Assembly: GCF_003202235.1 (NCBI RefSeq) | Contig: NZ_MASU01000002.1 | Span: 248,001-312,000, forward strand | Origin: Prauserella flavalba | GTDB lineage: Bacteria; Actinomycetota; Actinomycetes; Mycobacteriales; Pseudonocardiaceae | DNA length: 64,000 nt | Direction of reading: 5' to 3' | Shown here: one piece after another, positions 8,527 to 16,517 of the stretch | How the letters are laid out: every line of letters begins with the position of its first letter | Numbering within the stretch: the stretch's first letter is position 1 | Notes under the pieces: model-generated | What the model was told of the DNA's origin: nothing | What the model saw: the letters and a program-made list of their open reading frames with translations, nothing else | The model's database searches: none | Made by a program: the position numbers and the translations under genes

Positions 8527-9974
8527 AGCCGTTCGATCACTCCCGCCTCCTCCAGCGGATGCGGCCGGTACCGGCCGGGACGTTCACCGCACAGGCGGGG
8601 GGTGGGTAGCAGCTTGCCGGGGTTGCACAGCTTTCCGGGGTCGAAGGCCGAACGGACCCGATCCATCGTGGCGAGGTCGTCGACCCCGAACATGCGCGGC
8701 ATCGAACACGCCTTGTCGGTACCGATCCCGTGTTCGCCCGACAGGGAGCCGCCCAGCTCGACGCACAGTTCGGCGATGCCCTTCGACAGTTCTTCCGCCC
8801 GTTCCAGCTCGCCGGCGTCCTCGTCGAAGAGCACGAGCGGGTGGAGGTTGCCGTCACCGGCGTGGAACACGTTCGCGACCCGCAGCCCGGCTGCCTGCCC
8901 CATCTCCTCGATGCGCCCGAGCACCTCCGCGAGGCGGGTCCTCGGCACCACGCCGTCCTGCACGATGTAGTCGGGACTGATCCGGCCGACGGCCGCGAAA
9001 GCGGCCTTGCGCCCCATCCAGATCTTCGCCCGTTCGCCAGCGTCGCCCGCGATGTGCAGCCGCGTGCAGCCGTGCCGGTCGCAGATGGCCTTGACCTGCT
9101 CGAACTGGCTGCCGCACTCGGCGGCGGGCCCGTCCAGTTCGACGACGAGCGCGGCCGGGGTGTCGAGCGTGTAGCCGGCGCCGACCGCTTTCTCCGCGGC
9201 CTGGATGGCGAGGTTGTCCATCATCTCCACCGCGGCGGGGACGATGCCGGCGGCGACGATGTCGCTCACGACCTCGCCCGCCGCGCGCACCGAGGGGAAG
9301 TCGGCGAGCAGCGTCCGCACGGTCTCGGGCACCCGCAACAGCCGCACGGTGATCTCACAGACGATCCCGAGCGTGCCCTCGGAGCCGATGAAGACCCCGC
9401 GCAGGTCGGGTCCCAGCTGGTCGCCGGTGTCGCCGCCGAGCGTCACCACCTCGCCGTCGGGGAGCACGGCGGTCATCGAGAGCACGTGGTTGGTGGTGAA
9501 GCCGTACTTCAGGCAGTGCGCGCCGCCGGAGTTCTCGGCGACGTTCCCGCCGATCGTGCAGACCTGCTGGCTCGACGGGTCCGGCGCGTAGTAGAGCCCC
9601 TGCGGCGCCGCGGCCTTCGTGATGTCGAGGTTGGTGACGCCGGGCTGCACCACGGCCCGCCGGTCGACGGCGTCCACCTCCAGCACCCGCCGCAGGCGCT
9701 GCAGGGAGATCACCACGCCGTCCGCGACCGGCATGGCCCCGCCGGAGAGCCCGGTGCCCGCGCCGCGTGCGACGAACGGAACGCCGTGCTCGTGGCACAC
9801 CCGCACCGCCGCGGCCACGCTCTCGGTGTCCAGCGGCAGCACGACGAACGCGGGAACCTGCCGGAAACCGGTCAGTCCGTCACACTCGTAGCTGCGGAGC
9901 TGGACGGGATCGGAGAGCACGTTGCGCGCTCCGACCGCGGAGGCCAGCGCATCACGCACGGCCGCGTTGAGCAT
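8523..9974 (-). CDS. glcD: Glycolate oxidase flavin subunit GlcD
   Basis: 483 aa, complete FAD-linked oxidase. The N-terminal FAD domain shows RGAGTGLSGGA and IGGNVAENSGG; the C-terminal FAD-oxidase domain shows the conserved NVFHAGDGNLHP and SGEHGIG motifs with substrate- and flavin-contacting His residues. ATG 9974 was chosen because the upstream frame is arbitrary sequence. First gene of glcDEF; a 22-bp operator-like palindrome lies 34 bp upstream. Reaction by family: glycolate (or D-lactate-like 2-hydroxy acid) to the 2-oxo acid. Confidence 0.93.
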   Translation of the reverse strand: MLNAAVRDALASAVGARNVLSDPVQLRSYECDGLTGFRQVPAFVVLPLDTESVAAAVRVCHEHGVPFVARGAGTGLSGGAMPVADGVVISLQRLRRVLEVDAVDRRAVVQPGVTNLDITKAAAPQGLYYAPDPSSQQVCTIGGNVAENSGGAHCLKYGFTTNHVLSMTAVLPDGEVVTLGGDTGDQLGPDLRGVFIGSEGTLGIVCEITVRLLRVPETVRTLLADFPSVRAAGEVVSDIVAAGIVPAAVEMMDNLAIQAAEKAVGAGYTLDTPAALVVELDGPAAECGSQFEQVKAICDRHGCTRLHIAGDAGERAKIWMGRKAAFAAVGRISPDYIVQDGVVPRTRLAEVLGRIEEMGQAAGLRVANVFHAGDGNLHPLVLFDEDAGELERAEELSKGIAELCVELGGSLSGEHGIGTDKACSMPRMFGVDDLATMDRVRSAFDPGKLCNPGKLLPTPRLCGERPGRYRPHPLEEAGVIERL

Positions 9975-10007
9975 CCTTGCCCACCTTTTCGCTTTACGGA
10001 ATCTAAA

Positions 10008-10029
10008 TACCGTTTCGAGGAAAACGGTA
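10008..10029. promoter_or_regulatory. Operator-like palindrome upstream of glcDEF
   Basis: TACCGTTT (10008-10015) and AAACGGTA (10022-10029) are perfect inverted 8-bp arms separated by 6 bp, between the glcD start and a possible minus-strand promoter whose -35 reads TTGACT. The size and spacing suit a dimeric regulator of the GntR or IclR type, such as a glycolate-responsive regulator. No such regulator gene is adjacent. Confidence 0.55.
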
Positions 10030-10082
10030 CAACTGTCCTGCGGGACCAAGTCAAGCCTTCCCCGCCCCGCCGACCAGGTGAC

Positions 10083-10111
10083 GGCTCCGGCCGGGCACCC
10101 CGGCCGGAGCC
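10083..10111. terminator. Hairpin terminator downstream of hsp20
   Basis: Perfect 13-bp arms GGCTCCGGCCGGG (10083-10095) and CCCGGCCGGAGCC (10099-10111) with a 3-nt loop, beyond the stop of the minus-strand hsp20 gene. Confidence 0.75.
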
Positions 10112-10153
10112 CCTCCGGCAAGGAACCGAACGCGAACCGGCTGTCGCGCTGCC

Positions 10154-10594
10154 TCAGGCGTTGATCTCCTTGCGCCCGCTGTCGGCGCTTTCGATCGTGA
10201 TCTTGCGCGGCTTCGCCTTCTCGGAGACCGGGATGCGCAGGGTCAGCACACCCGAGTCGTACGACGCCTTGATGTTGTCCGCATCGAGGGTGTCGCCGAG
10301 GAACAGCTGCCGGGAGAAGACGCCGAACGGGCGCTCGGACACCTGCATCTCGACATCCTCGCCGTGCGGCAGCGGGCGCCGTTCGGCCTTCACCGTGAGC
10401 ACGTTGCGCTCCACGTCGAGCTCGATCGCGTCGGCGGAGACGCCGGGCAGGTCGAAGCACACGACGAACTCGTCGCCGGCGCGGTAGGCGTCCATGGGCA
10501 TCGCGGTCGGGCGGGACCACGTGCCCGGTGCATTGCCGAGCACCTGCTGGGTGAGCCGGTCCAGCTCTCGGAAGGGGTCGGTGCGCATCAACAT
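10154..10594 (-). CDS. hsp18: Small heat-shock protein Hsp20 (Hsp18-like)
   Basis: 146 aa with an alpha-crystallin domain: VVCFDLPGVSADAIELDVE, the central RRPLPHGED segment, and the closing GVLTLRIPVSEKAKPRKITIE that carries the conserved G-x-L and I-x-I/V packing motif. ATP-independent holdase of the cytoplasm. The start ATG 10594 is set by the strong ribosome-binding site AGGAGG at 10605-10610. The promoter TTGTCA-N17-TATAAC lies 60-90 bp upstream, next to an RheA-type operator, and the divergent neighbour is the likely repressor. Confidence 0.93.
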   Translation of the reverse strand: MLMRTDPFRELDRLTQQVLGNAPGTWSRPTAMPMDAYRAGDEFVVCFDLPGVSADAIELDVERNVLTVKAERRPLPHGEDVEMQVSERPFGVFSRQLFLGDTLDADNIKASYDSGVLTLRIPVSEKAKPRKITIESADSGRKEINA

Positions 10595-10652
10595 CGTTCT
10601 TCCACCTCCTGTTGCCGTTGTCGTTGCGGTCCTCGTGCCGACGCGCACTTCA

Positions 10653-10681
10653 GTTATAGCTCGTCGTCGTTCCGTTGACAA
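10653..10681 (-). promoter_or_regulatory. hsp20 promoter
   Basis: On the minus strand, -35 TTGTCA (10681-10676), a 17-bp spacer and -10 TATAAC (10658-10653), leaving a leader of about 50 nt before the hsp20 ATG. Its -35 element overlaps the -35 (TTGACA, 10675-10680) of the divergent plus-strand promoter. Confidence 0.7.
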
Positions 10682-10703
10682 GAGGCGATGTCATCGGCAA
10701 GAT
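10675..10703 (+). promoter_or_regulatory. Promoter of the RheA-like regulator
   Basis: -35 TTGACA (10675-10680), a 17-bp spacer and -10-like CAAGAT (10698-10703). Initiation would fall near 10710, one base before the in-frame GTG at 10711, so the transcript may be leaderless. The -10 is covered by the operator at 10689-10707, which predicts autorepression. Confidence 0.55.
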
Positions 10704-10707
10704 GACT
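10689..10707. promoter_or_regulatory. RheA-type heat-shock operator
   Basis: TGTCATC-GGCAA-GATGACT. This matches the operator known to me for RheA, the thermosensing repressor of hsp18 in Streptomyces albus (TGTCATC-N5-GATGACA), at 13 of 14 arm positions with the same spacer length. It lies 8 bp upstream of the hsp20 -35 and over the -10 of the divergent regulator gene. Confidence 0.8.
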
Positions 10708-11304
10708 TACGTGAACAGATACGAACGACTGCGGTCGGCCGTCGAGGGAGCGGCCAACGGCGACGAGCTCGACGGCAACCAGGTGCTGGCCGCCCTCGTG
10801 CTCCTCAGGGAGCTGAGGGACGACCTCGCGGACTGGGAACCGCAGCTCATCGCCGCCGCGAGACAGCTGGGCACCAGCTGGGCGGAACTCGCCCCCGCGC
10901 TCGGGGTCGCGAGCAGGCAGGCTGCCGAGCGCCGGTACCTGCGGCTGCGGCAGTCCGACTCGGGGGAGCCGACCGCCGACGGTCGCGTGCGGGCGGAACG
11001 CGACCGTCGCGCGGGCGATCGGGCGGTGGCCGAGTGGGCGAGGGACAACTCGGCGACGTTGCGCAGGCTCGCGGCCATGGTCAGCGCGGCGGAAGGCCTC
11101 GGCGCACCCGCACGCGGGTACGTCGATCGAGTGGAGAAGGCGCTCGGCGAGAGCGATCCGGTGATCTTGCTGCAGCCGCTCGCCGGAGTCGGCCCGCACC
11201 TGAGGGACACCCATCCGGCGCTCGCCGAGCAGGTCGACGACATCACCGCGCGCTCGGAGCAGGTGCGCAGGGAGACCGTCGGCCGCAGAGAAGGAAAACG
11301 GTAG
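10702..11304 (+). CDS. RheA-like heat-shock transcriptional repressor
   Basis: About 200 aa, with an HTH-like central stretch (GTSWAELAPALGVASRQAAERRYLRL) and no enzyme motif. It is divergent from hsp20, with an RheA-type operator between the two genes, so it is most likely the repressor that keeps hsp20 off at normal temperature; in Streptomyces RheA is itself the heat sensor. The start is uncertain: ATG 10702 sits inside the operator, whereas GTG 10711 would fit a leaderless transcript from the TTGACA promoter. Recognised mainly by context and by resemblance to proteins annotated as Hsp18 regulators. Confidence 0.78.
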   Translation: MTYVNRYERLRSAVEGAANGDELDGNQVLAALVLLRELRDDLADWEPQLIAAARQLGTSWAELAPALGVASRQAAERRYLRLRQSDSGEPTADGRVRAERDRRAGDRAVAEWARDNSATLRRLAAMVSAAEGLGAPARGYVDRVEKALGESDPVILLQPLAGVGPHLRDTHPALAEQVDDITARSEQVRRETVGRREGKR

Positions 11305-11341
11305 CTGTCGATGAGCTGCGCAAACGCGTACCTTCACTCTC

Positions 11342-12199
11342 ATGCGGGTTATGTGGAAGGGCGCGGTGTCGTTCGGGCTCGTCACGATCCCGATCCACCT
11401 CTACGCGGCCACCGAGAGCAAGAACGTCTCGATGCGCCAGGTCCACGAGGCCGATGGCGGGCGCATCCAGTACAAGCGGTTCTGCACGATCGACGGCCAG
11501 GAGGTGCCTTACGCCGATATCGCGAAGGGCTACGAGCTCTCGGACGGTGGCATGGTGGTGCTCACCGACAAGGAACTGTCCGACCTACCGCTGTCGACGT
11601 CGCGCACCATCGACGTGCAGGAGTTCGTGCCGCTCGAAGCCATCGACCCCATCTACTACGACAAGAGCTACTACCTCGAGCCGCAGAAGGCCGCGCTCAA
11701 GCCGTACGTCCTCCTTCGGGACGCGTTGCAGAAATCGGGACAGGTCGCCATCGCCAAGGTCGCGATCCGCCAGCGTGAGGCGCTCGCGGTGCTGCGTGTG
11801 CTCTCCGACGTCATGGTGCTCACCACGATGCTGTGGCCGGACGAGGTGCGGGAGCCGGACTTCCCGTTCCTCAAGGAGGACGCTCCTCAGGTCCGTTCGC
11901 AGGAGATGACGATGGCGGCCTCGCTCATCGACTCGCTCTCAGACAGTGTCTTCGAGCCGTCGAAGTACCAGGACAGCTACCGGGAGGCGCTGCTGTCGCT
12001 GATCGAGTCGAAGGTCGCGGGTGAGGAGACCACCAAGCCGAAGGCGGCCACGGCGGAGGCCGAGGTGACCGACCTCATGGCGGCCCTGCAGGCCAGTGTC
12101 AGCGCGGCCAAGAAGTCGCGGCAACCAGCCAAGACGGCCAAGACCCGCAAGGCGCCCGCAGCCAAACGGGCTCCGAGGAAACCGGCCAAGGAAGCCTGA
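11342..12199 (+). CDS. ku: Non-homologous end-joining protein Ku
   Basis: 285 aa. Opens with the typical MWKGAVSFGLVTIPIHLY and contains the family motifs RIQYKRFC, YEL-(S)-DGGMVVLTDKEL and LPLSTSRTIDVQEFV. A Lys/Ala-rich tail (about 240-285, KKSRQPAKTAKT-like) resembles the DNA-binding tails of actinobacterial Ku. Homodimers bind DNA double-strand ends and recruit ligase LigD. No ligD lies nearby. It follows the heat-shock regulator by 37 bp but probably has its own promoter. Confidence 0.96.
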   Translation: MRVMWKGAVSFGLVTIPIHLYAATESKNVSMRQVHEADGGRIQYKRFCTIDGQEVPYADIAKGYELSDGGMVVLTDKELSDLPLSTSRTIDVQEFVPLEAIDPIYYDKSYYLEPQKAALKPYVLLRDALQKSGQVAIAKVAIRQREALAVLRVLSDVMVLTTMLWPDEVREPDFPFLKEDAPQVRSQEMTMAASLIDSLSDSVFEPSKYQDSYREALLSLIESKVAGEETTKPKAATAEAEVTDLMAALQASVSAAKKSRQPAKTAKTRKAPAAKRAPRKPAKEA

Positions 12200-12247
12200 G
12201 GGCGTGTCGCTCCCGGCATTGTCGGAGTGCGGTGGTACCAAAAGGCT

Positions 12248-12454
12248 ATGACGTGCACACACTGCCAGAGCGGACTCGACCACTGCCACGGCACGCTGGT
12301 GCAGCACGTTGCCGGTGGTGCTGAGTGCACCGACCAGGGGTGCACCGACTTCGAGCTGGTGCGTCACACGTTGGTCATCGAGTGCGAGTCGGTCGACGGT
12401 GGCTGTGCCTGCACCGAGCCCGTGTACTACGAGGAGTTGCTCCGCGCCTCGTAG
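12248..12454 (+). CDS. Small cysteine-rich protein, unknown function
   Basis: 68 aa starting MTCTHCQSG. It carries nine cysteines and several His, in CxxC pairs and CxC (GGCACTEP), suggesting zinc or iron-sulfur binding. Not recognised beyond that; small proteins of this kind are conserved in Pseudonocardiaceae as far as I recall. It follows Ku by 48 bp on the same strand and converges on the P450 gene. Confidence 0.6.
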   Translation: MTCTHCQSGLDHCHGTLVQHVAGGAECTDQGCTDFELVRHTLVIECESVDGGCACTEPVYYEELLRAS

Positions 12455-12486
12455 GAGTTCGGCGGCTTCTCGGAGGTCAGCCGCGC

Positions 12487-13794
12487 CTACTTCGGTGACG
12501 CGGCCTTCGGTTCGGCGGCGAAGCGCAGGCCGAAGTTGTCGAGCGTCGCGGGTAGCGGGCGCTGGGGGCTGAGGGCCTGCGGCGACATGAGGCGGTAGTC
12601 GCCACGGCGCAGCAGTTCCGCGAGCATCGTGCTGGTCACGAACAGGACCAGGTTCTCTCCGGGGCATTTGGCGGGGCCGTCGCTGAACGGCACGAGGGCG
12701 GGATGCTGTTCGGCACGGCCGTCGAGCCACGCCTGGGGGTCGAACCCGTCGGCGAAGGGGATCGCCTCGGGATCGCGGTGGAAGTACGGCGTGAAGACGA
12801 AAAACGTCGTGCCGGGCGGTAGCTGGGTGCCATGCCAGGACGTCGCGGTGGTGCTCTCCCTGAGCAGCACCGGGGTGGTCGGCCACAGGCGCACGGTGTC
12901 GAGCACGCAGCCGCGCAGGTACGGCAGCGCCGGATCGTCGAGGTCCGCGTGTGCGCGGGCGGCCTGGCGCGGGTGAGTGGCCAGCAGCGCGAGCGTGCGG
13001 AGTGTGGCCATGCCTGCGGCGTCGAAGGCGAACAGCCAGTGCGGCACCTGGCCTGCGGGGTCGATCCCGGGCTCCGTGGGCAGCTCGGAGTTCTTCGCCG
13101 CGAGGCTGCCGCTCTCGGCACGGTCGAGCAGCTCGCTGATCCGCCGTTGCAGTGACTGCTGTGCGCGCCCCGCCTTCGGCCACAGGAAGGCCCAGTTGGC
13201 GCGCAGGCGGAGGCGGGCGAGCTCGTCGGTGACGGCGTGCTCGTCGCGAGCGGCGTCGCCGAAGACGATGCGCCGGACGATCCGCCACCACGCGGTGTTG
13301 AAGGCGGCCCAGTCGAGCTCGGTCGCGTCCGCCAGGAGTCGCTCGGTCTCCTCGCGAACCACCGTGCGGGCCTGGTCCGCGAGTGAGTGCAGGTCGTGAC
13401 CGGTCTCGAGCACGGCCTCGTTGTACCGGCGTCTCGGCTCGCGTTCCGTGCTCTTGGTGGCGAGCACGGCGTGGGGCTGGAAATGGTTGAGCGCGGCCCG
13501 CTTCTCGAAGCCGGCCGGATGGAAGGGGGCTGGAGTATTGGTCAGTACCCGCTCGACGTCCTGGGCGTCGAGCACGAGCGCGATGGACCTGCCCGGTACG
13601 CGCAGCAGCAGCGGGCCCGCTCCGTAACGCGCGTGGAGCCCGCGCAGCAGGCCGATGGCGGGCCGGTCGAGCTGGAGCCGCTCCGCGAGCGCCATTACCC
13701 GTGGGCGGCGCTTGATGACGCCACCCGCGAGCGTGGGCAGCACGACGCCGCCCGCCACCTTGGCGGTGTCGGGGATGGTCGCCTGCTGCGTCAT
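12487..13794 (-). CDS. Cytochrome P450
   Basis: 435 aa. The heme-ligand loop PFSDGPAKCPGE has the thiolate Cys at 377. Two hallmark motifs are altered: the K-helix ExxR reads D-T-V-R (299-302), and the I-helix lacks the usual acid-Thr pair (FAFDAAGMATLRT). The PERF-like region is FDPQAWLDGR. No membrane anchor. Substrate is unknown. ATG 13794 overlaps the stop of the small gene upstream by 4 bp (ATGA-type), so the two are translationally coupled. No ferredoxin or reductase gene is adjacent. Confidence 0.88.
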   Translation of the reverse strand: MTQQATIPDTAKVAGGVVLPTLAGGVIKRRPRVMALAERLQLDRPAIGLLRGLHARYGAGPLLLRVPGRSIALVLDAQDVERVLTNTPAPFHPAGFEKRAALNHFQPHAVLATKSTEREPRRRYNEAVLETGHDLHSLADQARTVVREETERLLADATELDWAAFNTAWWRIVRRIVFGDAARDEHAVTDELARLRLRANWAFLWPKAGRAQQSLQRRISELLDRAESGSLAAKNSELPTEPGIDPAGQVPHWLFAFDAAGMATLRTLALLATHPRQAARAHADLDDPALPYLRGCVLDTVRLWPTTPVLLRESTTATSWHGTQLPPGTTFFVFTPYFHRDPEAIPFADGFDPQAWLDGRAEQHPALVPFSDGPAKCPGENLVLFVTSTMLAELLRRGDYRLMSPQALSPQRPLPATLDNFGLRFAAEPKAASPK

Positions 13795-14009
13795 CGGTCG
13801 CGCTGAGAGGGGAGCTGAGAGGGGATGCCCCTGCCCTCTTCCGGGCTCAGCCCCAGGGCCTCCAGCAACTCGGCGCATTCGGTGGCGTCTGCGGCGGCGG
13901 ATGCGATGGCGCGGACGGCCCTGCGCCGCTGCTCCGCGGTCGGTTCCTCCGTCCGAGGCAGAGTGGGCTGTAGGTTCTGACTCGGAGCGGTCGGGCTGTA
14001 TGCGTTCAC
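13791..14009 (-). CDS. Small hypothetical protein upstream of the P450
   Basis: 72 aa from GTG 14009, which has GGGAG five bases upstream; an alternative GTG lies at 14033. The helical C-terminal half (EQRRRAVRAIASAAADATECAELLEALGL) resembles small conserved actinobacterial proteins of unknown function. The stop overlaps the P450 start, so the proteins are probably made together and may interact. Confidence 0.65.
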   Translation of the reverse strand: MNAYSPTAPSQNLQPTLPRTEEPTAEQRRRAVRAIASAAADATECAELLEALGLSPEEGRGIPSQLPSQRDR

Positions 14010-14162
14010 GGCTACTCCCGAGGTCGAGATCACGTGGACCCCGCAGTTACCCCGTCGGCACGGCCCTTACACGTTCGGTTTCCGGTGATCGGTGCTCGGG
14101 TATCCCAACGGACGTGGCCCCGTGTCACGCGCCGAACCGTGTCACGCAGAAAGGAGTCTGAG

Positions 14163-14648
14163 GTGCCTACCGACGCTTATCTCGCGTTCCTCGGCCTGGG
14201 CCTGATCATGATCGTCGCCGACGGACAGATCCTCTACCACAGCGGTAAGCGGTATTTGTCCGATGTGGACACTGACATGTCGACGGCGGGCTCTCAGACC
14301 CGGCTCATCGCGGTGCTCTTCCACATCGTGATGCTGGGCTTCATGCTGCTGCTGTCGGTGTTCAACTTCAACTTCGGTGGCGGGACGGTCCGTGCTGTCG
14401 TCGGCAACCTGGGTGTACTGCTGCTCGTTCTCGGGCTCGTGCACGCGGTCACGATGGCCGTGCTGTCGAACATGCACGACAGCAAGATGGTCGAGGAGAG
14501 CATCAACAAGCCCACTCCGGCGTCCGGCGTACCGACGGCCCGGACCACGAACGGCGAACTCCAGCGCGGCCCGGTGGTGGCCCCCGTGCCGGGTCAGCCG
14601 GGACGAGATCCCCGGATGAGCCCGACGATCGAGAACCAGTCGCTGTGA
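14163..14648 (+). CDS. Integral membrane protein, unknown function
   Basis: 161 aa with three to four membrane segments (about 3-20, 47-70 and 78-102) and a polar C-terminal tail. The start GTG 14163 has AAGGAG at 14151-14156. I do not recognise the family. The 3' end overlaps the converging gene by 55 bp. Confidence 0.65.
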   Translation: MPTDAYLAFLGLGLIMIVADGQILYHSGKRYLSDVDTDMSTAGSQTRLIAVLFHIVMLGFMLLLSVFNFNFGGGTVRAVVGNLGVLLLVLGLVHAVTMAVLSNMHDSKMVEESINKPTPASGVPTARTTNGELQRGPVVAPVPGQPGRDPRMSPTIENQSL

Positions 14649-15088
14649 CGGCGAGCCGGTCTCGGCCCGCGCGGCTCGCGTGACGCGAGTTCGTAGCACG
14701 CGAGCAGGCGCAGGCCGAACCACTCGTCAGTGGTCCAGTCGGCCTCCGTTCGCGGGGGCTGCCAGCCTTCGCGAAGAGCCTGTCTGCGGATGTCGTAGGC
14801 GTGACCGGCGATCAGCACCAGCTGCGTGGTGGGGACCGCGCGATCGACCAGCCGTTCCTCGTCACGCAGTGTGTCGGCGATGCGCTCGAGGTGCTGGTCG
14901 AACAGCCGTCGCAAGGCGGGCTGCGAGAGCGCCCGCCAGCCGGACTGGAGTTCCTCGCCCATCCGGCTCAGCCAGCGGCGCGCAGAACGGTCCGTCGCCG
15001 AGTCCAACCAGCCCACACCTGATGATGCACACGGCGAGCGATTGATCGCTACTGGTACCTGCCAGTGGGTGACAACGATCGGGGTCAC
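14594..15088 (-). CDS. DUF6401-like small protein
   Basis: Up to 164 aa. The central and C-terminal part (about 45-140) contains LVLIAGHAYDIRRQALREGWQPP and WFGLRLLACYELASREP, resembling the DUF6401 family of small actinobacterial proteins. Function unknown. The true start may be downstream of 15088, because the first 40 residues look unconserved. The gene end overlaps the convergent membrane-protein gene. Confidence 0.55.
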   Translation of the reverse strand: MTPIVVTHWQVPVAINRSPCASSGVGWLDSATDRSARRWLSRMGEELQSGWRALSQPALRRLFDQHLERIADTLRDEERLVDRAVPTTQLVLIAGHAYDIRRQALREGWQPPRTEADWTTDEWFGLRLLACYELASREPRGPRPARRHSDWFSIVGLIRGSRPG

Positions 15089-15936
15089 TCACCCGCGAGG
15101 AACTTCCGCAACTGGTCCACCACCGCCTTGGGCTGCTCCTCGGGGAGGAAATGCCCGCAGTCGGCGATGGCCGCGGCGGTCACGTCGTCGGCGTACTCCC
15201 GCCAGATCTCCGCACTCGGCAGCGTACCGAGCAGCCCCTTCTCTCCCCACAGCGCGAGCACCGGCAGCGTGAGCCTGCGCCCCGCGTCGGCATCGGCGTC
15301 GTCGTGCTCGGCGTCGGTGGGAAACGACGCTCGATAGTCGTCGAAACCCGCCCGCAGCGCACCCGGTGCCGAGAAGGCACGAACGTACTCGGCGATCGCC
15401 TCCGGCTCCAGCCGGTCGCGCCTGTGGGTCCAGCGTTCGAAGAAATACCCCAGATATCCGGCGACGTCCTGGGCCGCGAGCCGTTCCGGCAGGTCGGGTT
15501 GCAGGTGGAACAGCCAATGCCAGTACGCGCGCGCGACGCCGCTGTCGAGCCTGCGCCACATCTCCCTGGTGGGGATGATGTCCAGCACGGCGAGCCGTTC
15601 GACCTGATCGTGCCGGTCGAGTGCCCAGCGGTGACCGACCCGCCCGCCCCGGTCGTGCCCGACCACGCTCACACGGTCGAAGCCCAGCGCGCCTGCCAGT
15701 GCCGCGACATCGGCGGCCATCGTGCGCTTGTCGTAGCCGTCGCGCGGCTTGTCGGTGAGCCCGTAACCGCGCAGATCCGGCACCAGCACCGTGTACTCCC
15801 GCGCCAGCGGCTCGACCACCTTGCGCCAGCAGTGTCCCGTCTGCGGCCAGCCGTGCAGCAGCACGACGGGTGGGCCGGAGCCCGCGCGCCGGTAGTGCAT
15901 GCGAATGCCGTTGACCTGCTCCATCCCGGTTTCCAT
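15085..15936 (-). CDS. Alpha/beta hydrolase (haloacetate dehalogenase/epoxide hydrolase type)
   Basis: 283 aa. The oxyanion motif LLHGWPQT, nucleophile elbow VGHDRGGRVG (Asp95, not Ser), and catalytic His in ADCGHFLPEE are all present. An Asp nucleophile with an Arg after DR is the arrangement of fluoroacetate dehalogenases and epoxide hydrolases. ATG 15936 is preferred to the TTG two codons earlier. Divergent from a CGNR-type regulator 29 bp away with an inverted repeat between them, suggesting that regulator controls it. Confidence 0.85.
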   Translation of the reverse strand: METGMEQVNGIRMHYRRAGSGPPVVLLHGWPQTGHCWRKVVEPLAREYTVLVPDLRGYGLTDKPRDGYDKRTMAADVAALAGALGFDRVSVVGHDRGGRVGHRWALDRHDQVERLAVLDIIPTREMWRRLDSGVARAYWHWLFHLQPDLPERLAAQDVAGYLGYFFERWTHRRDRLEPEAIAEYVRAFSAPGALRAGFDDYRASFPTDAEHDDADADAGRRLTLPVLALWGEKGLLGTLPSAEIWREYADDVTAAAIADCGHFLPEEQPKAVVDQLRKFLAGE

Positions 15937-15943
15937 GCCCAAA

Positions 15944-15966
15944 TCTAACCAGCTAAGGTGGTTAGA
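15944..15966. promoter_or_regulatory. Inverted repeat between hydrolase and CGNR regulator genes
   Basis: TCTAACC (15944-15950) and GGTTAGA (15960-15966) are perfect 7-bp arms 9 bp apart. They fill the 29-bp divergent intergenic space and reach the ATG of the regulator gene, as expected for an autoregulatory operator. Confidence 0.6.
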
Positions 15967-16517
15967 TGACCACGGCCGAATGGGTGTTCGATGGCGGCAG
16001 GCCCTGCCTGCACCTGGTCAACACGCTGCGCGATCGGCATCGGGGCGGCCGGGAACTGCTCACCACGCCCGCCGCGCTTACCGAATGGCTGGGCCTGGCC
16101 GGCTACGGCGGAAGGGCGACGGCGGCGGACCTGGCGACCGCGCTGGAGCTGCGGGAGGCCGTCGATCGCGTCAGCCGCGCCGTCTCGGCGGGGGAGCGTC
16201 CCGATCGGGCGGACGTGACCGTGCTCAACACCGTCGCCGCCTCGGCGCCCGCCCCCGCGTTGCGCCTCGACGCCGACGGCACACCTCGGCGCACCGTCCA
16301 GGGCGGCACCGGGCGGGTCACGACGGCGCTCGCGATGCTCGCCGTCGACGCGATCGAACTGGTCACGACCTCGCCGTGTGTGCGGATCTGCGCGGCGGAC
16401 GACTGCGGGCTCCGGTTCGCCGACTCCTCACCGAAGCGCAGCCGGCAGTGGTGCTCGATGGCGCGCTGCGGCAACCGCGCGAAGGCGCGTGCACACTACG
16501 CCCGGCGTCAGCGCTGA
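15966..16517 (+). CDS. CGNR zinc-finger transcriptional regulator (ABATE domain)
   Basis: 183 aa. An N-terminal ABATE-type domain (FDGGRPCLHLVNTL) is followed by a C-terminal CGNR zinc finger: CVRICAADDCGLRF followed by WCSMARCGNRAKARAHYAR, with four Cys as metal ligands. Such proteins are stress-response regulators in actinomycetes. AAGGTGG at 15955-15961 serves as ribosome-binding site. Likely regulates the divergent hydrolase. The end overlaps the converging tetR gene by 10 bp. Confidence 0.88.
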   Translation: MTTAEWVFDGGRPCLHLVNTLRDRHRGGRELLTTPAALTEWLGLAGYGGRATAADLATALELREAVDRVSRAVSAGERPDRADVTVLNTVAASAPAPALRLDADGTPRRTVQGGTGRVTTALAMLAVDAIELVTTSPCVRICAADDCGLRFADSSPKRSRQWCSMARCGNRAKARAHYARRQR

